A stretch of 64,000 nucleotides of DNA from Synechococcus sp. PCC 7336 (GCF_000332275.1 NZ_CM001776.1:1473268-1537267); one strand, 5' to 3'; shown: positions 7,713 through 17,900, counted from the first letter of the stretch. Numbers and translations: made by a program. The notes: a model not told the origin generated them from the sequence alone.

Positions 7713-9278
7713 TTAGGCCAGCCCGAGCAGAGTCTGAAGGATAGGAGGAACGGGCAAAACCACTAAAACTAACAGCGTCAAAATTCCCAAACCCAATAGG
7801 TCTCTCCGTTCGTCGAGATCGGTCACATCATTGAGAGCGGGCTCGTCAACACTGGATAGAAAGAGCAGTAACAGCGCCCACACTTTGAGCCATTCCTGCA
7901 TGCTGAAGGCTAACAGCAACACGAGAATGCGGGCCACTTTGCCGATATTGGCTCCCATCTGGTGACCGTAGACGGCATGGACGATATGGCCGCCCCCCAG
8001 TTGACCGATGGGCATGAGGTTGAGGGAGATGACCAACAGGCCCAACCAGCCAGCATATCCAATCGGGGAGAAGTGAATCACGTTTCCCGGCTCTAAAGCG
8101 CTGCCCAAGACCAGCTTGGCGACGATCGCCAACATGATGGAGAGGCTAGGATCGAATAGATCGAAATTCAGGCGCGCTACGGTCTCCCCCTCGGCGGGGA
8201 GGGGAAAAGGCACCACCTCCGAGTGGCTCAACCCCCAAATCAGGAGGGGTAAGGCGATCGCCAAACCCGCTAGCGGGCCAGCAATCGCCACATCAAACAG
8301 CGATTTGCGATTGGGCACGGGGCCTTTGAGCTGAACGAACGCGCCAAAGGTGCCTAAAACAAAGGGAACCGGGATGAAATAAGGCAGTGTCGTTTTGAGT
8401 TGGTGGCGGCGAGCAACCACATAGTGCCCCAGTTCGTGGGCGGCCAAAATAGCCGACAGGCCGAGGGCGTAAGGCAAGCCCCGCAGTAGGTTCCAGGGGG
8501 GGCTAAACAGGGCTTCGGGGGTGACCCCACTGGCGATCGCCCCCACAATGGTGGTGGAGATTAGCGTCGCTACCAGTAGCGCTAAAGCTAACCCCGGTCG
8601 CTCGCCCTCATCTGCGATCGCCTCCCCTGCTTTGCGGGCAGCGGGGTTGGGAACCAGCGCAAAGAAGGGCTTGCCCGCAAATCCTTCTTGCAAAACCAAA
8701 AGAAAGCGCTCCCCAAATCGGTCCTCGATGTTGCCTTTAATGCGATCGTAAGCTTCATCTGGATCGGAGCGCAGATTGCCGCGACAAACGATCGCCTGGG
8801 GTCGATATTCGAGATCCTTCAAGTAATAGACCGTCCAGGGAAAGCAACCCCGCAATTTTTCTTGTGGCACTTCGGCAAGGGAGCGATCTGGGGTCGGTTG
8901 CCAACTGGACAGTTGCGGCAGTGCTGCCGCAGGCGAGGGGTTTACGTCTGGCTGCAATTCCGTTGCCCCGTCACTGGCTGTCGAGTCGCGTTCGCGATCG
9001 TCAGATGGATCGGGGGTTGATGGATTGCGGGGCGGAGGCTTCAATCGATCGCGCCGTAACAAAATTACACTGGCAATGTAGGAGGCAAAAAAGAGGAGCA
9101 AGATCGCTACCGGCGGGGGCTCCCACTGAAACACCTCCACCGACACCACCCAGACAGAAGGGGGCAGCATCATCACACCCCAGAGCAATTGCCAGCGAAT
9201 ATTGGTAAAGCGAGCCACCCCCTGACGCAGCATCCCCAGGATCAATAAACCCAATAGGGCGAGCAAAATCCAATTCAT
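7713..9278 (-). CDS. Site-2 protease family intramembrane metalloprotease (EGY type)
   Basis: A 521-residue membrane protein, with start chosen at MNWILLALLGLL. Two N-terminal membrane helices are followed by a long soluble region (about residues 75-230) with Pro/Ser-rich linkers. The membrane-embedded protease core has the zinc-binding HELGH (SAILAAHELGHYVV) and the second M50 signature NLMPIGQLGGGH. Relatives in plastids (EGY1/EGY2) and cyanobacteria cleave membrane-bound regulators. In most M50 enzymes the second signature contains an Asp as third zinc ligand (LDG); here the residue is Gly (codon GGG), so activity is uncertain. Confidence 0.85.
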   Translation of the reverse strand: MNWILLALLGLLILGMLRQGVARFTNIRWQLLWGVMMLPPSVWVVSVEVFQWEPPPVAILLLFFASYIASVILLRRDRLKPPPRNPSTPDPSDDRERDSTASDGATELQPDVNPSPAAALPQLSSWQPTPDRSLAEVPQEKLRGCFPWTVYYLKDLEYRPQAIVCRGNLRSDPDEAYDRIKGNIEDRFGERFLLVLQEGFAGKPFFALVPNPAARKAGEAIADEGERPGLALALLVATLISTTIVGAIASGVTPEALFSPPWNLLRGLPYALGLSAILAAHELGHYVVARRHQLKTTLPYFIPVPFVLGTFGAFVQLKGPVPNRKSLFDVAIAGPLAGLAIALPLLIWGLSHSEVVPFPLPAEGETVARLNFDLFDPSLSIMLAIVAKLVLGSALEPGNVIHFSPIGYAGWLGLLVISLNLMPIGQLGGGHIVHAVYGHQMGANIGKVARILVLLLAFSMQEWLKVWALLLLFLSSVDEPALNDVTDLDERRDLLGLGILTLLVLVVLPVPPILQTLLGLA

Positions 9279-9304
9279 TACTGCTGCTCGCTCCTCAGTT
9301 GGCA

Positions 9305-9582
9305 ACCCTGGGTTGAAAAAACTAGTGTAGAACTCAGGGATACCTGATTTCCGATCGCCATCTCTATCACTAGCTATCCTCCACAGGGCAAGGTCGTCAA
9401 TCCGGCTGAGAGCCCGAGGGCAATCTGCAGTAGTGGGTGCCGCAGGATCCGTCTCTGCGCTCCCATCGCCGCAGAATTGAGCACGCGTTTTATCATTCTA
9501 ACTGCCCCTTCTCGAGGGTTGGCAGAATTGGCGTGGGAAAGCGACGAGATCGAGGTTGCTCGCAGACTGAGGATGCGGATGG
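9305..9582. other. Intergenic region with possible structured RNA
   Basis: There is no gene here. Around 9428-9470 arms TGGG/CCCA and CGCAG/CTGCG can form a hairpin with an internal loop. I cannot match it to tmRNA, RNase P RNA, SRP RNA or a known riboswitch. Confidence 0.3.
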
Positions 9583-9954
9583 CTAGTCTTCGCGCTTCAT
9601 CAGCTTTTTGTAGAACGCCCGACTAAAATCTGGCTCTTGGTCCCGTTTGGAAAGACTGACCACGTCGATCAGGAAGTCAATGAATTCGAAATTCGAGAGC
9701 GAAATTTCATAGGTCAGCTCTGCGTCTCGATCGAACTGCACCTGGCAGAGGGTGAGGTCGGAGGGAAGGGGCAAGACGGGCCAAGTGGCCACAAAGGGGA
9801 TGGCGGCTTCCCCTTCTATTTGGCGATTGCCTTCAAAGCTCTTTTGATTGTAAAGTCCCACAGCAAAGGGAAGTAGCGGTCGCCGACCGACAGCGTAGTA
9901 GGGGGCATAGACAGAAACTTGTCCGGGATTGGCAGGCTCAATTTCGAGGGTCAT
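9583..9954 (-). CDS. EbsA-like protein (type IV pilus/biofilm-associated in cyanobacteria)
   Basis: A 123-residue soluble protein without signal peptide or membrane segment. Its pattern (QVSVYAPYYAVGRRPLLPFA, IPFVATWPVLPLPSDLT, ISLSNFEFIDFLIDV, DFSRAFYKKLM) matches, from memory, the small cyanobacterial family that includes EbsA. EbsA takes part in type IV pilus assembly and biofilm self-suppression in Synechococcus elongatus. That assignment is recollection, not a search result. It is transcribed in the same direction as ycf48 and lies 222 bp downstream of it. Confidence 0.6.
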   Translation of the reverse strand: MTLEIEPANPGQVSVYAPYYAVGRRPLLPFAVGLYNQKSFEGNRQIEGEAAIPFVATWPVLPLPSDLTLCQVQFDRDAELTYEISLSNFEFIDFLIDVVSLSKRDQEPDFSRAFYKKLMKRED

Positions 9955-10176
9955 AGTTACGCTTTCACAACCGCGATCGACGCTTGCTGGCTATGAACTG
10001 CGCAGGGCAGATCGAGGCGATCGCCTCCTCCAGCACCTTCAAGTTACCCGCCCGATAGACTGTTCTTGTCAGCGGGATGCCGTCTGGGATCGCAAAAGGC
10101 AGCCCAGATGCGAAAGGCTGCCCCATCGAGGTTTGCGAAGACCGAACAGTCGAGCGCTCGATTCGAGGTGCAGAAA

Positions 10177-11148
10177 TCAGGAGGTGGGGGTATATCGCAG
10201 CAGGGTTCCCCGCTGGCCCAAAATGAAACCGCGATCGCCCTCAAAGAACTTGACCGAGTAGAAGTTCGCCGGAATATTTTTGACCTGCTTCACCTGTTCC
10301 CAGGTTTGACCGCCATCGGCACTGTGGACGAGGGTGGCACTACCGCCCACCAGCCAAATATTGTCTTCATCTTGATAGGTTGCGCCCAAATAGCCAAAGC
10401 TAGTGGTTCTGCCGGGACGTTTGACTTTTTCCCACTCCCCCGTGGTGACATTGTCCGTAAAGGCAATCTCGGCACCGCGATTGATTTTCCAGGCGGAGCC
10501 ATTGGGTCCAAAGCCCATGTTCTGCAGGCGACGGGAGGAGTCTCGATTGAAGGGCTGCCAGACACGATCCCCCGGTTGATAGAGGGTGTAGAAATTCCCG
10601 CGAGAGGAGACTGCGATGTAGGCACCATCCCCTCTGCGGCTGACATTTCTCAAGACGCCGATCGCGTCATCCACCAGAGCTGTCCAGTGTCGTCCCCCAT
10701 CTTCAGTGCGATAGATAGCCCCCACTGTCGTCACCATCTCAGCCGAGTTGGGACCAATTGCGGCGACTAGCATGGGCTCGCCGGGGAGTTTGTCGCTGAG
10801 GGGAATTTGTTCCCAAGTATCGCCACCGCTGGTGGTGTGCAACATCACTTTGGGTTCCCCTGCCACCCAGCCCTCCGGGCCGTTAAAGCTGACCGAATCC
10901 AAGTAATAGTCGGGGTTGCTGGTTTGTAGCGTGCGAGCCTCCCAGTTGATGCCGCCATCGCGGGTTTCGAGTAGGGTGCCTTTATCCCCCACAATCCAAC
11001 CGCGATCGCTGTTGTCGACAAAATCGATCGCGAGTAAGGTGCGATCGACGGGCAGATCCACCACTTGCCAGGGGGAAACCCGCATATTAGGCAAGCCAGC
11101 GGCCATGAGAAGCAGAGAGAGAGCAATAGCAACAGCGCGAAGCATCAT
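10177..11148 (-). CDS. ycf48: Photosystem II assembly factor Ycf48 (HCF136 family)
   Basis: About 323 residues. A hydrophobic N-terminal segment (LRAVAIALSLLLMAAG) precedes a seven-bladed beta-propeller with recurring blade motifs such as GWIVGDKGTLLETRDGG, YRTEDGGRHW, LVHSADGGQTWEQV and GFILGQRGTLLRY. Ycf48 binds newly made D1 and assists assembly of photosystem II reaction centres on the lumenal side of the thylakoid. Many cyanobacterial Ycf48 proteins carry a lipobox Cys after the signal; none is seen here, so the N-terminus may be a cleaved signal or an anchor. rubA lies 42 bp upstream on the same strand. Confidence 0.92.
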   Translation of the reverse strand: MMLRAVAIALSLLLMAAGLPNMRVSPWQVVDLPVDRTLLAIDFVDNSDRGWIVGDKGTLLETRDGGINWEARTLQTSNPDYYLDSVSFNGPEGWVAGEPKVMLHTTSGGDTWEQIPLSDKLPGEPMLVAAIGPNSAEMVTTVGAIYRTEDGGRHWTALVDDAIGVLRNVSRRGDGAYIAVSSRGNFYTLYQPGDRVWQPFNRDSSRRLQNMGFGPNGSAWKINRGAEIAFTDNVTTGEWEKVKRPGRTTSFGYLGATYQDEDNIWLVGGSATLVHSADGGQTWEQVKQVKNIPANFYSVKFFEGDRGFILGQRGTLLRYTPTS

Positions 11149-11190
11149 GAGGCAATGGGGATGAACGACGAACGAGACGAGCAAAGGGGA

Positions 11191-11619
11191 TTATTGGAGC
11201 AGGTAAAGGCTCATAAAGAAGGCGAAAGCCGTTGCGAGTGCTCCGAAAATCAAAATATTTTTTTGACCGGGGGTCAAAGTGTTGACGCCGATGCCGTAGC
11301 CCAAGTTCTCTTCAAAGCCCGAGGGCTTCCCTTTGGGACCGACATCCTCAAATAGAGCTTGGGAGGCACCGCAGACGGGGCATTTCCAGTCTGCGGGTAA
11401 ATTCTCAAACGGGACACCAACAGCAATGTTGTTTTGGGGGTCGCCTTTGGTGGGTTCGTAGGCATATCCGCAAGATCGGCACTCGTAGCGGTGCATTTCC
11501 TGCGGGGTGAGAGTGGGGCCAGATTCTTCTGCTTCAATATCGCCGCTGAGATCGACGATCGGCGGTTCGACAGAATCGGCAGTTGGGTCGGAAGGGACTG
11601 GAGGAATGTCAGCAGGCAT
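11191..11619 (-). CDS. rubA: Membrane-anchored rubredoxin RubA
   Basis: A 142-residue protein with an acidic Pro/Ser-rich N-terminus and a rubredoxin domain with two CxxC iron-binding motifs (YECRSCGYAYEP and WKCPVCGASQ). It ends in a C-terminal membrane helix (ILIFGALATAFAFFMSLYLL). RubA is needed for photosystem I and II assembly in oxygenic phototrophs. The ATG at 11619 is used; an earlier TTG exists. It leads the rubA-ycf48 pair. In many cyanobacteria psbEFLJ follows, but here that position holds the EbsA-like gene. Confidence 0.93.
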   Translation of the reverse strand: MPADIPPVPSDPTADSVEPPIVDLSGDIEAEESGPTLTPQEMHRYECRSCGYAYEPTKGDPQNNIAVGVPFENLPADWKCPVCGASQALFEDVGPKGKPSGFEENLGYGIGVNTLTPGQKNILIFGALATAFAFFMSLYLLQ

Positions 11620-11800
11620 TCTCAAAAAGCGCTCGTGCAACTTGCGTACTGCTTTTGATTATGGGTGTTTCTGTTACAAAAATCCATACATTGAGAGATC
11701 GCCCATACTTGTTGCGCGGGGGGTGTTGTGCGGGGGGCGATCGCCAAGACACGATCGGTTTAATCTGGTTCGCGGGCACAAGATTGAGGAAGGCGTAGAG

Positions 11801-12163
11801 ATGCTAGATCGAGCCATGCTATACGAAAATGTGCCGCTGTTAGCGATTGGTCTGGTTTTAGGTGGGGCGATTGGAGCTGTGACGGTGGGGGCGATCGCCC
11901 CTTGCGAGAGTCCGGCCTTCGGTCGAGCGCTCTCGCGAGCTTCTGAAGCCGTTGCCATTGGCCAGCAGGCCCCCCAACTAGAACCGAGCGAAGCGCTGAG
12001 GGAGTGGCGGATGGCCGAGCAACTGTGGAGTGAAGCATTAGCAGATCTCGCTCTTGTCCGTCGATGCAGCCAAAACTATGACGCCGCCCGAGAGCGGCTG
12101 GACTCCTACGAGCGCTATCGACAGCAAGTGGAACGCGAGATGGCAAAATTGTCTGCGCTGTGA
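11801..12163 (+). CDS. Hypothetical membrane-anchored protein
   Basis: A 120-residue protein starting MLDRAMLYENVPLLA. A single hydrophobic segment (LLAIGLVLGGAIGAVTVGAIAP, residues ~11-32) is followed by a charged helical region with coiled-coil character (REWRMAEQLWSEALADLALV, then RERLDSYERYRQQVEREMAK). I do not recognise a family. It is divergent from rubA, separated by 181 bp. An in-frame opening upstream overlaps rubA but is antisense to it, so the internal ATG at 11801 is preferred. Confidence 0.65.
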   Translation: MLDRAMLYENVPLLAIGLVLGGAIGAVTVGAIAPCESPAFGRALSRASEAVAIGQQAPQLEPSEALREWRMAEQLWSEALADLALVRRCSQNYDAARERLDSYERYRQQVEREMAKLSAL

Positions 12164-12400
12164 ATCCAGGGTTGGGTTACGGCGACCCGAAGCAATCGAG
12201 GCAGAACCTATTCTTTCCCAGTCTCTCAAATTTGCTGGAAAATTTGCTGAAAACCGAGTCTTTCAAAGTCATCCAGATTTAGACGGCTCGGTTCTGTTTC
12301 AGAAGACTGAATGCACCACCGAATTAGAATGTCGGCCTCTTTTAAGAGTATATTCTTGCGTTAAAATATCCGTATCGAGAATATTTTGGCTGCTCGCGAT
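12164..12400. other. Intergenic stretch, nothing recognised
   Basis: This is AT-richer sequence between the hypothetical gene and the HicB-like remnant. No RNA gene or convincing promoter was seen. Confidence 0.4.
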
Positions 12401-12512
12401 ATGGAGAGAAAAAAGTTTATCTACTGGCAAGATGAAGATATGTGGTTAGGATACTTTGAAGAGTACCCTGACTACTGGACTTAAGCTGAGACTGAATGGC
12501 GGAAAACACGAT
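12401..12512 (+). pseudogene. HicB-like antitoxin remnant
   Basis: The sequence encodes MERKKFIYWQDEDMWLGYFE and then EYPDYWT before a TAA at 12482-12484. The N-terminal pattern (FIYWQDEDMWLGY..EYPDYWTQGET) is typical of small cyanobacterial HicB-family proteins. Reading past the stop gives AETE in the same frame, so TAA probably replaced a CAA Gln codon. The rest of the gene is lost where the dispersed repeat begins at about 12,513. The assignment rests on my recollection of the family pattern. Confidence 0.5.
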
Positions 12513-12784
12513 GCACTCGGCCCCCTAAATCCCCCACTGGTGGGGGACTTGTGAGAGGCTATTGGCTTCGTTCTACAACTTTAATGACCGCGATTCGCTG
12601 GTTCGTCTTCCCCGTCTCCAAACCCCAGCTAGCACTGTCGTCAAGTCCCCCAGAATGGGGGATTTAGGGGGTGAATGCAGCGATCGACAGCGCTAGTGAG
12701 AGGGACTAATAGGTGTCTCATCAATAGGTGTCTCATCAATAGGTGTCTCATCAAAACTACGGGTTTCAGACTAGACTCGGCTTA
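12513..12784. repeat. Dispersed palindromic repeat (MITE-like), copy 1
   Basis: The core 12,521-12,671 has long terminal inverted repeats: CCCCCTAAATCCCCCA at the left and its near-complement TGGGGGATTTAGGGGG at the right. A conserved interior (TTCGTCTTCCCCGTCTC, GTCAAGTCCCCCAGAATGG) lies between them. Similarity to a second copy at 59,735-59,977 extends beyond the palindrome on both sides. This copy also has three tandem units of TAGGTGTCTCATCAA at about 12,711-12,755. It carries no coding capacity. Confidence 0.8.
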
Positions 12785-12938
12785 AGTGACAGCTAAACCC
12801 AACATGCCGAGTGACGTAGATCTGATTCAGTCTCGCTAGAATTCTTTGGCCGTTCATCAACTGTGTCGATCTGAGAAGAGGCCGTTATTGTCCCGAGGGC
12901 AGTTCGAGTTACAGTCGAAACACTGCCAAATCACAGCT

Positions 12939-14438
12939 ATGGTGTATCCCGACTTCTCCCGCTTCAAAGCGTTAGCCGCAGCAGGCAACTTCATCCCGGT
13001 TTATCGCGAACTCGTCGCCGACCTCGAAACCCCCGTCTCCGCCTGGTACCGCGTTTGTGCCGGACAGCCCTACAGCTTTCTGCTGGAGTCGGTGGAAGGG
13101 GGAGAACGCCTAGGTCGCTATAGCTTCTTGGGCTGCGATCCGCTGTGGGTTTTGCAGGCGAGAGGCGATCGCACCCGCCAAACCCACCGTAACGGCAGCG
13201 TCACGGAATATAAGGGCGATCCCTTCAACATTCTGGCCGATTGCCTCGCCCCTCTCAAACCCGTTCACCTGCCCGAGTTACCCGCCAGTATCGCTGGCCT
13301 AGTCGGCTACTGGGGCTACGACTTAATGCGCTGGATCGAGCCCACTGTGCCGGTGTTCGAGCCCGAACCGGACGATCCGCCGGACGGCCTGTACGTGCAA
13401 GTGGACAGTATCCTCATCTTCGACCAAGTCAAGCGCAAAATTTGGGTTGTCGCCTATGCCAATTTACAAGATCGCGACCTCGAAACCGCCTACGCAGACG
13501 CTTGCGATCGCGTTCAAGCGCTTGTCGATAAACTGACTGCCCCCCTCGACAGCGCCAAGCTATACCTCAATTGGTCGCCCCCCAGCACCACCGACATTCC
13601 TTACACCGCCAGCGTTAGCCAAGAGCGGTTTTGCGAGCAAGTGGTTGCTGCCAAGGAATACATCAAAGCAGGCGATATTTTCCAAGTGGTCTTGTCTCAG
13701 CGGCTGACTGCCCCATTCGAGGGCGATCCGTTTACCCTCTACCGCGCCCTGCGGTTGATTAACCCCTCCCCCTACATGGCCTATCTGCAGTTGGGAGACA
13801 TGCAACTGATTGGGTCGAGTCCCGAAGTGATGGTGAAACTCGATCGCGCAGGCGATCGCAACATCGCCTCTGTCCGACCCATTGCCGGCACCCGCCCGCG
13901 CGGTCGCACCCAAGCGGAAGACCTCGCGCTAGGAGAAGAGTTGCTGGTCGATCCGAAAGAGCGGGCCGAGCATGTCATGTTAGTGGACTTGGGCCGTAAC
14001 GATTTAGGCCGGGTTTGCGATCGCGGCAGCGTTTCGGTAGACGAGCTGATGAGTATCGAGCGTTATAGCCACGTCATGCACATCGTCAGCAATGTCGTGG
14101 GGACTTTAGAACCCGATCGCACCGCTTGGGACCTACTGAAGGCCACCTTTCCGGCAGGCACCGTCAGCGGAGCCCCCAAAATTCGAGCCATGCAAATTAT
14201 TCACGAACTGGAAGGGCTGCGTCGCGGTCCCTACTCTGGCGCCTACGGATTCTACGATTTCACCGGCCAGCTCAATACGGCCATTACGATTCGTACGGCG
14301 ATCGTCCAGCAAGGCCGAGTGTTCGTGCAGGCAGGGGCGGGCATTGTGGCGGATTCCGAGCCCGAGAAGGAATATCAGGAAACCTTGAATAAGGCGCGGG
14401 GCATGTTAGAGGCGATCGCGTTGGCAATGCAGGCTTGA
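12939..14438 (+). CDS. trpE: Anthranilate synthase component I
   Basis: A 499-residue protein starting MVYPDFSRFKALAAAGNFIP. The N-terminal domain has the Trp-feedback signature region (FLLESVEGGERLGRYSFLG). The chorismate-binding domain carries the family motifs MQLIGSSPEVMV, PIAGTRPRGRT, VDLGRNDLGRVC and GTVSGAPKIRAMQIIHELEG. The enzyme converts chorismate and ammonia or glutamine to anthranilate, the first committed step of tryptophan synthesis, with a TrpG amidotransferase that is not in the window. The ATG at 12939 fits the family start; an earlier in-frame TTG does not. The gene stands alone and no attenuator leader was noticed. Confidence 0.95.
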   Translation: MVYPDFSRFKALAAAGNFIPVYRELVADLETPVSAWYRVCAGQPYSFLLESVEGGERLGRYSFLGCDPLWVLQARGDRTRQTHRNGSVTEYKGDPFNILADCLAPLKPVHLPELPASIAGLVGYWGYDLMRWIEPTVPVFEPEPDDPPDGLYVQVDSILIFDQVKRKIWVVAYANLQDRDLETAYADACDRVQALVDKLTAPLDSAKLYLNWSPPSTTDIPYTASVSQERFCEQVVAAKEYIKAGDIFQVVLSQRLTAPFEGDPFTLYRALRLINPSPYMAYLQLGDMQLIGSSPEVMVKLDRAGDRNIASVRPIAGTRPRGRTQAEDLALGEELLVDPKERAEHVMLVDLGRNDLGRVCDRGSVSVDELMSIERYSHVMHIVSNVVGTLEPDRTAWDLLKATFPAGTVSGAPKIRAMQIIHELEGLRRGPYSGAYGFYDFTGQLNTAITIRTAIVQQGRVFVQAGAGIVADSEPEKEYQETLNKARGMLEAIALAMQA

Positions 14439-14945
14439 AGAAGAGAGCGATCGCATTGGGCGAGACGGGGCGGGGGAAAACTGGCAGGTGGCTACGGTGG
14501 CAACCCATAGAACAGGGAGCCGGAGATGGGGGAGTAATTTTAAGTTATGCGATCGCCCTTCCCCCCTCCAATCCAGCCAAACGCTGAGTTGAAACCCAGC
14601 TAGGACAGACTGCAAACCCTTACATTGACTGACTTCGACTGAGCTGAGGTCGTCGGTCGATCTCATACCCAAAATTCCGCGCAAACTCTGAAGATGTGAC
14701 TCCGATCGTTGACATCCGATACCTTATTTAATATTTCTTTCGATCTACACGCATTTATTTATACTAATCCCCGTGAATATACGCATGTATTTACAACTAG
14801 ATCGCGGTTAAGTTTGACCCATTCCAGGGATTTCATCGCACTCTCAGCTTGTTTTCACGGCACTCCCATATATGGGTAGGCCACTTGCCGTTTTGTCTGG
14901 ACGCAGACCGTTTCTATCCCGATAGTAGTCAGGTATTCAGTTCCC
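14439..14945. other. Intergenic region upstream of the RHS gene
   Basis: There is no gene here. It contains an AT-rich stretch and a candidate -35 box (see next entry). Confidence 0.5.
14709..14737 (+). promoter_or_regulatory. Candidate promoter for the RHS gene
   Basis: A perfect -35 hexamer TTGACA is followed after 17 bp by TATTTC, a weak -10, about 210 bp upstream of the RHS start codon. Confidence 0.3.
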
Positions 14946-17900
14946 ATGCCTTTATCTGATTCGCCCCTCAACACTGGCGGTGCGTCGATCGCCTCTGGCC
15001 TTGTCCTCAATGACGAACTGCCCAGCGGCTCTCTGCTAGAGCAGGCCAGCTTGGAAGGCAATCCCTTCTCGTCGGCCGCCGAATTCGCTAGCCCTGTGGG
15101 GTTTAGCGGGCCGACATCGGGAGACTTAGAGTTGGCTGGCTCATTCGAGGGAGAAGCCATCCCCTTCGAACTGGAAGACCCCAACCAACTGTTCCCCACT
15201 GCCCCCTCCAGTTCGGGCTCGGGCTCTCCAGGCAACAGTTTTCTCTCTTCTCTGGGCTCCGAAGCGGCTGCGACATCACCCGATGCCCTCGCAGGGGAAG
15301 GGACGCTCGCGCTACTGGAGGGCGATGTTGGCTTTGTCACGGCGGCGATCGCCGAACCGTCCAGTGGAGCGACCCTCAGTCTGGCCACCACCTCAGACAG
15401 CTCGCTTGCCTCTGCCAGCCTCACCACCTCTCAAACCATTGAGCTACCCCAGCAGGGGTTCTCGGTGGTCGCCGAAGGGCAATTGTTTATCAATACGGGC
15501 GGAGATTTTGACGGGCAACCCCTAGACCCTAGCGACGATGCACTGATTTATGCAGCCGGTGGATTTACGATCAACAGCCGCCCAGTCCTGCCGGTGGAAA
15601 GGGATGCGAATGGCGATACGGTGACGGACGCGAATGGATTGCCCATTTTAATTGAGGGGGCGATCGCCGTTGCCGCCAACGTCACCACCCTCAACGCCCC
15701 CACCGACCTCTACAGCAATCTGGTTCCGCCGCAAATTGTGACCGAGCAGACGGTCACGGTGTCGGACTGGCAGCAGTTGCGGGATAGTCGTCTGGCGGAG
15801 TTGCCTGTCGATATCCCGACGGTGACCCGACTGTCCAATCTCAATACGGTGGCGGATTTCGAGTCCGCCGTGCCCAGTGGGGCCAGTGCCGACAATCCCA
15901 CGCTCTTGCGGATCGAGCAGGGGGGCTTAACCTTGCCGGATGGAGTCAGTCTCAGCAATGCAGTGCTGATTGTGGAGGCTGGGGCGATTAATTTCAATGG
16001 CTCGGCCACGTTTGAGCATGTGGTGTTGGTGGCCAATGGCGGCAATGTCGATTTGGGGGGCATTCAGGCGACTGGGTTGGAGGTGTATGGCTCGGGCACC
16101 CTCAACATGAATGCGCAGGCTAGCTTTAGCGGCGCGAACAGCTTGGCGGTGGGGGGCAGCGCTCAGTTCAACGGTCGTACCGCCACGACCGAACCGGCAG
16201 ATTTTGTGCAGGTGTCGGCGTTAGGAAATCTGACCTTCAATGCTGTGGCCGATACGCGGGCGGAGTTTCGTACGGCGTCCGATTTTACCTTTAACAATTC
16301 AGCTCAATTAGTTGGCTCGATTGGAGCGAAGCAGAACATCTTTTTCAATGGCGATGCCACGGTGATTGGGGCCTCGGTGGGGGATGGCGATGCGATTCGG
16401 TTGGTGGAAGGCAGCGAGTTTACGGTGACGGCAGAGCAACTGTTGGCGATACCGGAGCAGCCCAGCCTATTGCGTTTCACCTATGACAATCTGCTGTTCG
16501 ATACCGCCGACCCAGATTCGGTTAACGATGCCTTTGAAGTGGCATTGGTGGATGCAACTGGTAACCCATTGGTGCCTGCAATTGGGGGCGATCTGTCTGC
16601 GTTTTTCAACATCACGGAGGGATTGGCGATCGCCACGGGGTCTGGCGTCACCGTTAACGGTCAAACCGTCACGGTCGATTTGTCGGGGATTTCTCCAACA
16701 GCAGAGGCCAATCTGATTTTCCGACTGGTGAATAACGACGAGGATACGACAACTGAGGTTACGATTCGCAATATCGAGCTTTTGGGGGGCGGCAGTGGAG
16801 TCGCGCCGAGTGGCGTGCCCGAGGTGGCGACAGCGGCGCTGACGACTGCGATTGACTTTAGTGGGTTGGAGGATGTGTCGGCCAGCATTCGGGCGGAGTA
16901 CGGTCGCACCACTTGGGATATTGATGGCACGAGGCTGTTTGCGGACTTAGCGGCGCTCAATCGCGGCGGGTTTGATGTGGGCGGGCGATTGTTGGCGGTG
17001 GTGGAGAATATTAGTTCGCCGGATGTGCGCTTGCAGCAGTTTGATGGATTTACGCCGGAGGGATTGCGCTATCTCGATTTGACCCATTTGATTGAGGATG
17101 GCATTCTCTCGCCGGATGAGGTGAGTGGCAGTCGAGAACTGGTGTTCCTCAATCCCGGACAGGTGCAGTTTGACTACGATTTGACCTTTTTGGCTCAGCT
17201 CAATCGGGCTCCCGAGTTTGTGACGCAGCCAGATGTGGAGGTGGTGGCGGGGCAATCCTATCGCTACGATGCCGATGCTGCTGACTTGGATGGAGATGCG
17301 TTGGTCTATACGCTGCTGACGGGACCGAAGGGGCTGACGGTGGATGCGGCGACGGGGTTGGTTAGTTGGGAGACGACGGCTGGGGATGCGGGCACCCATG
17401 TGGTGACGCTGGAGGTGTCGGACGGGCGCGGCGGCATTGATACTCAAATCTATGTGTTGGAGGTGGTGGGAGAGATCCCCAATCGTCCGCCTGTGTTTGT
17501 GTCAACGCCTGTGGTAGATGCCAATGTGGGGTTGGCCTATGAATACGATGCCGATGCGGTGGATGCGGATGGAGATGTACTCACCTATACGTTGTTGGAT
17601 GGGCCGGAGGGATTGGCGATCGATCCGGGGACGGGGTTGATTGAGTGGGAGCCGACGAGCGAGCAATTGGGGTTGCGAGCGGTAACGGTGCAGGTGGAAG
17701 ACAGTCGCGGCGGCGTGGCGATTCAGAACTACGACATTTTGGTACAGCCCGATCCCGAAAACAATGCGCCTATTATCATTAGCGATCCGCTGACTCAATT
17801 TGGTCTATCGGGTTTAGCAAATCCTGCTACGGGAGATGTGAATCCCGATGCGATCGATCTCAACTTGAATGTGGGAGAAAGTTCGACCCAGACGATCTCG

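Noticed and set aside
9400-9480. Possible TPP riboswitch (CTGAGA motif) or SRP RNA
   Set aside because: Only the short CTGAGA matches; the other conserved thi-box elements and the SRP tetraloop are missing, and the downstream gene is unrelated to thiamine.
9955-10176. Search for psbE, psbF, psbL and psbJ behind ycf48
   Set aside because: No frame encodes any of these small proteins in the gap or the adjacent sequence.
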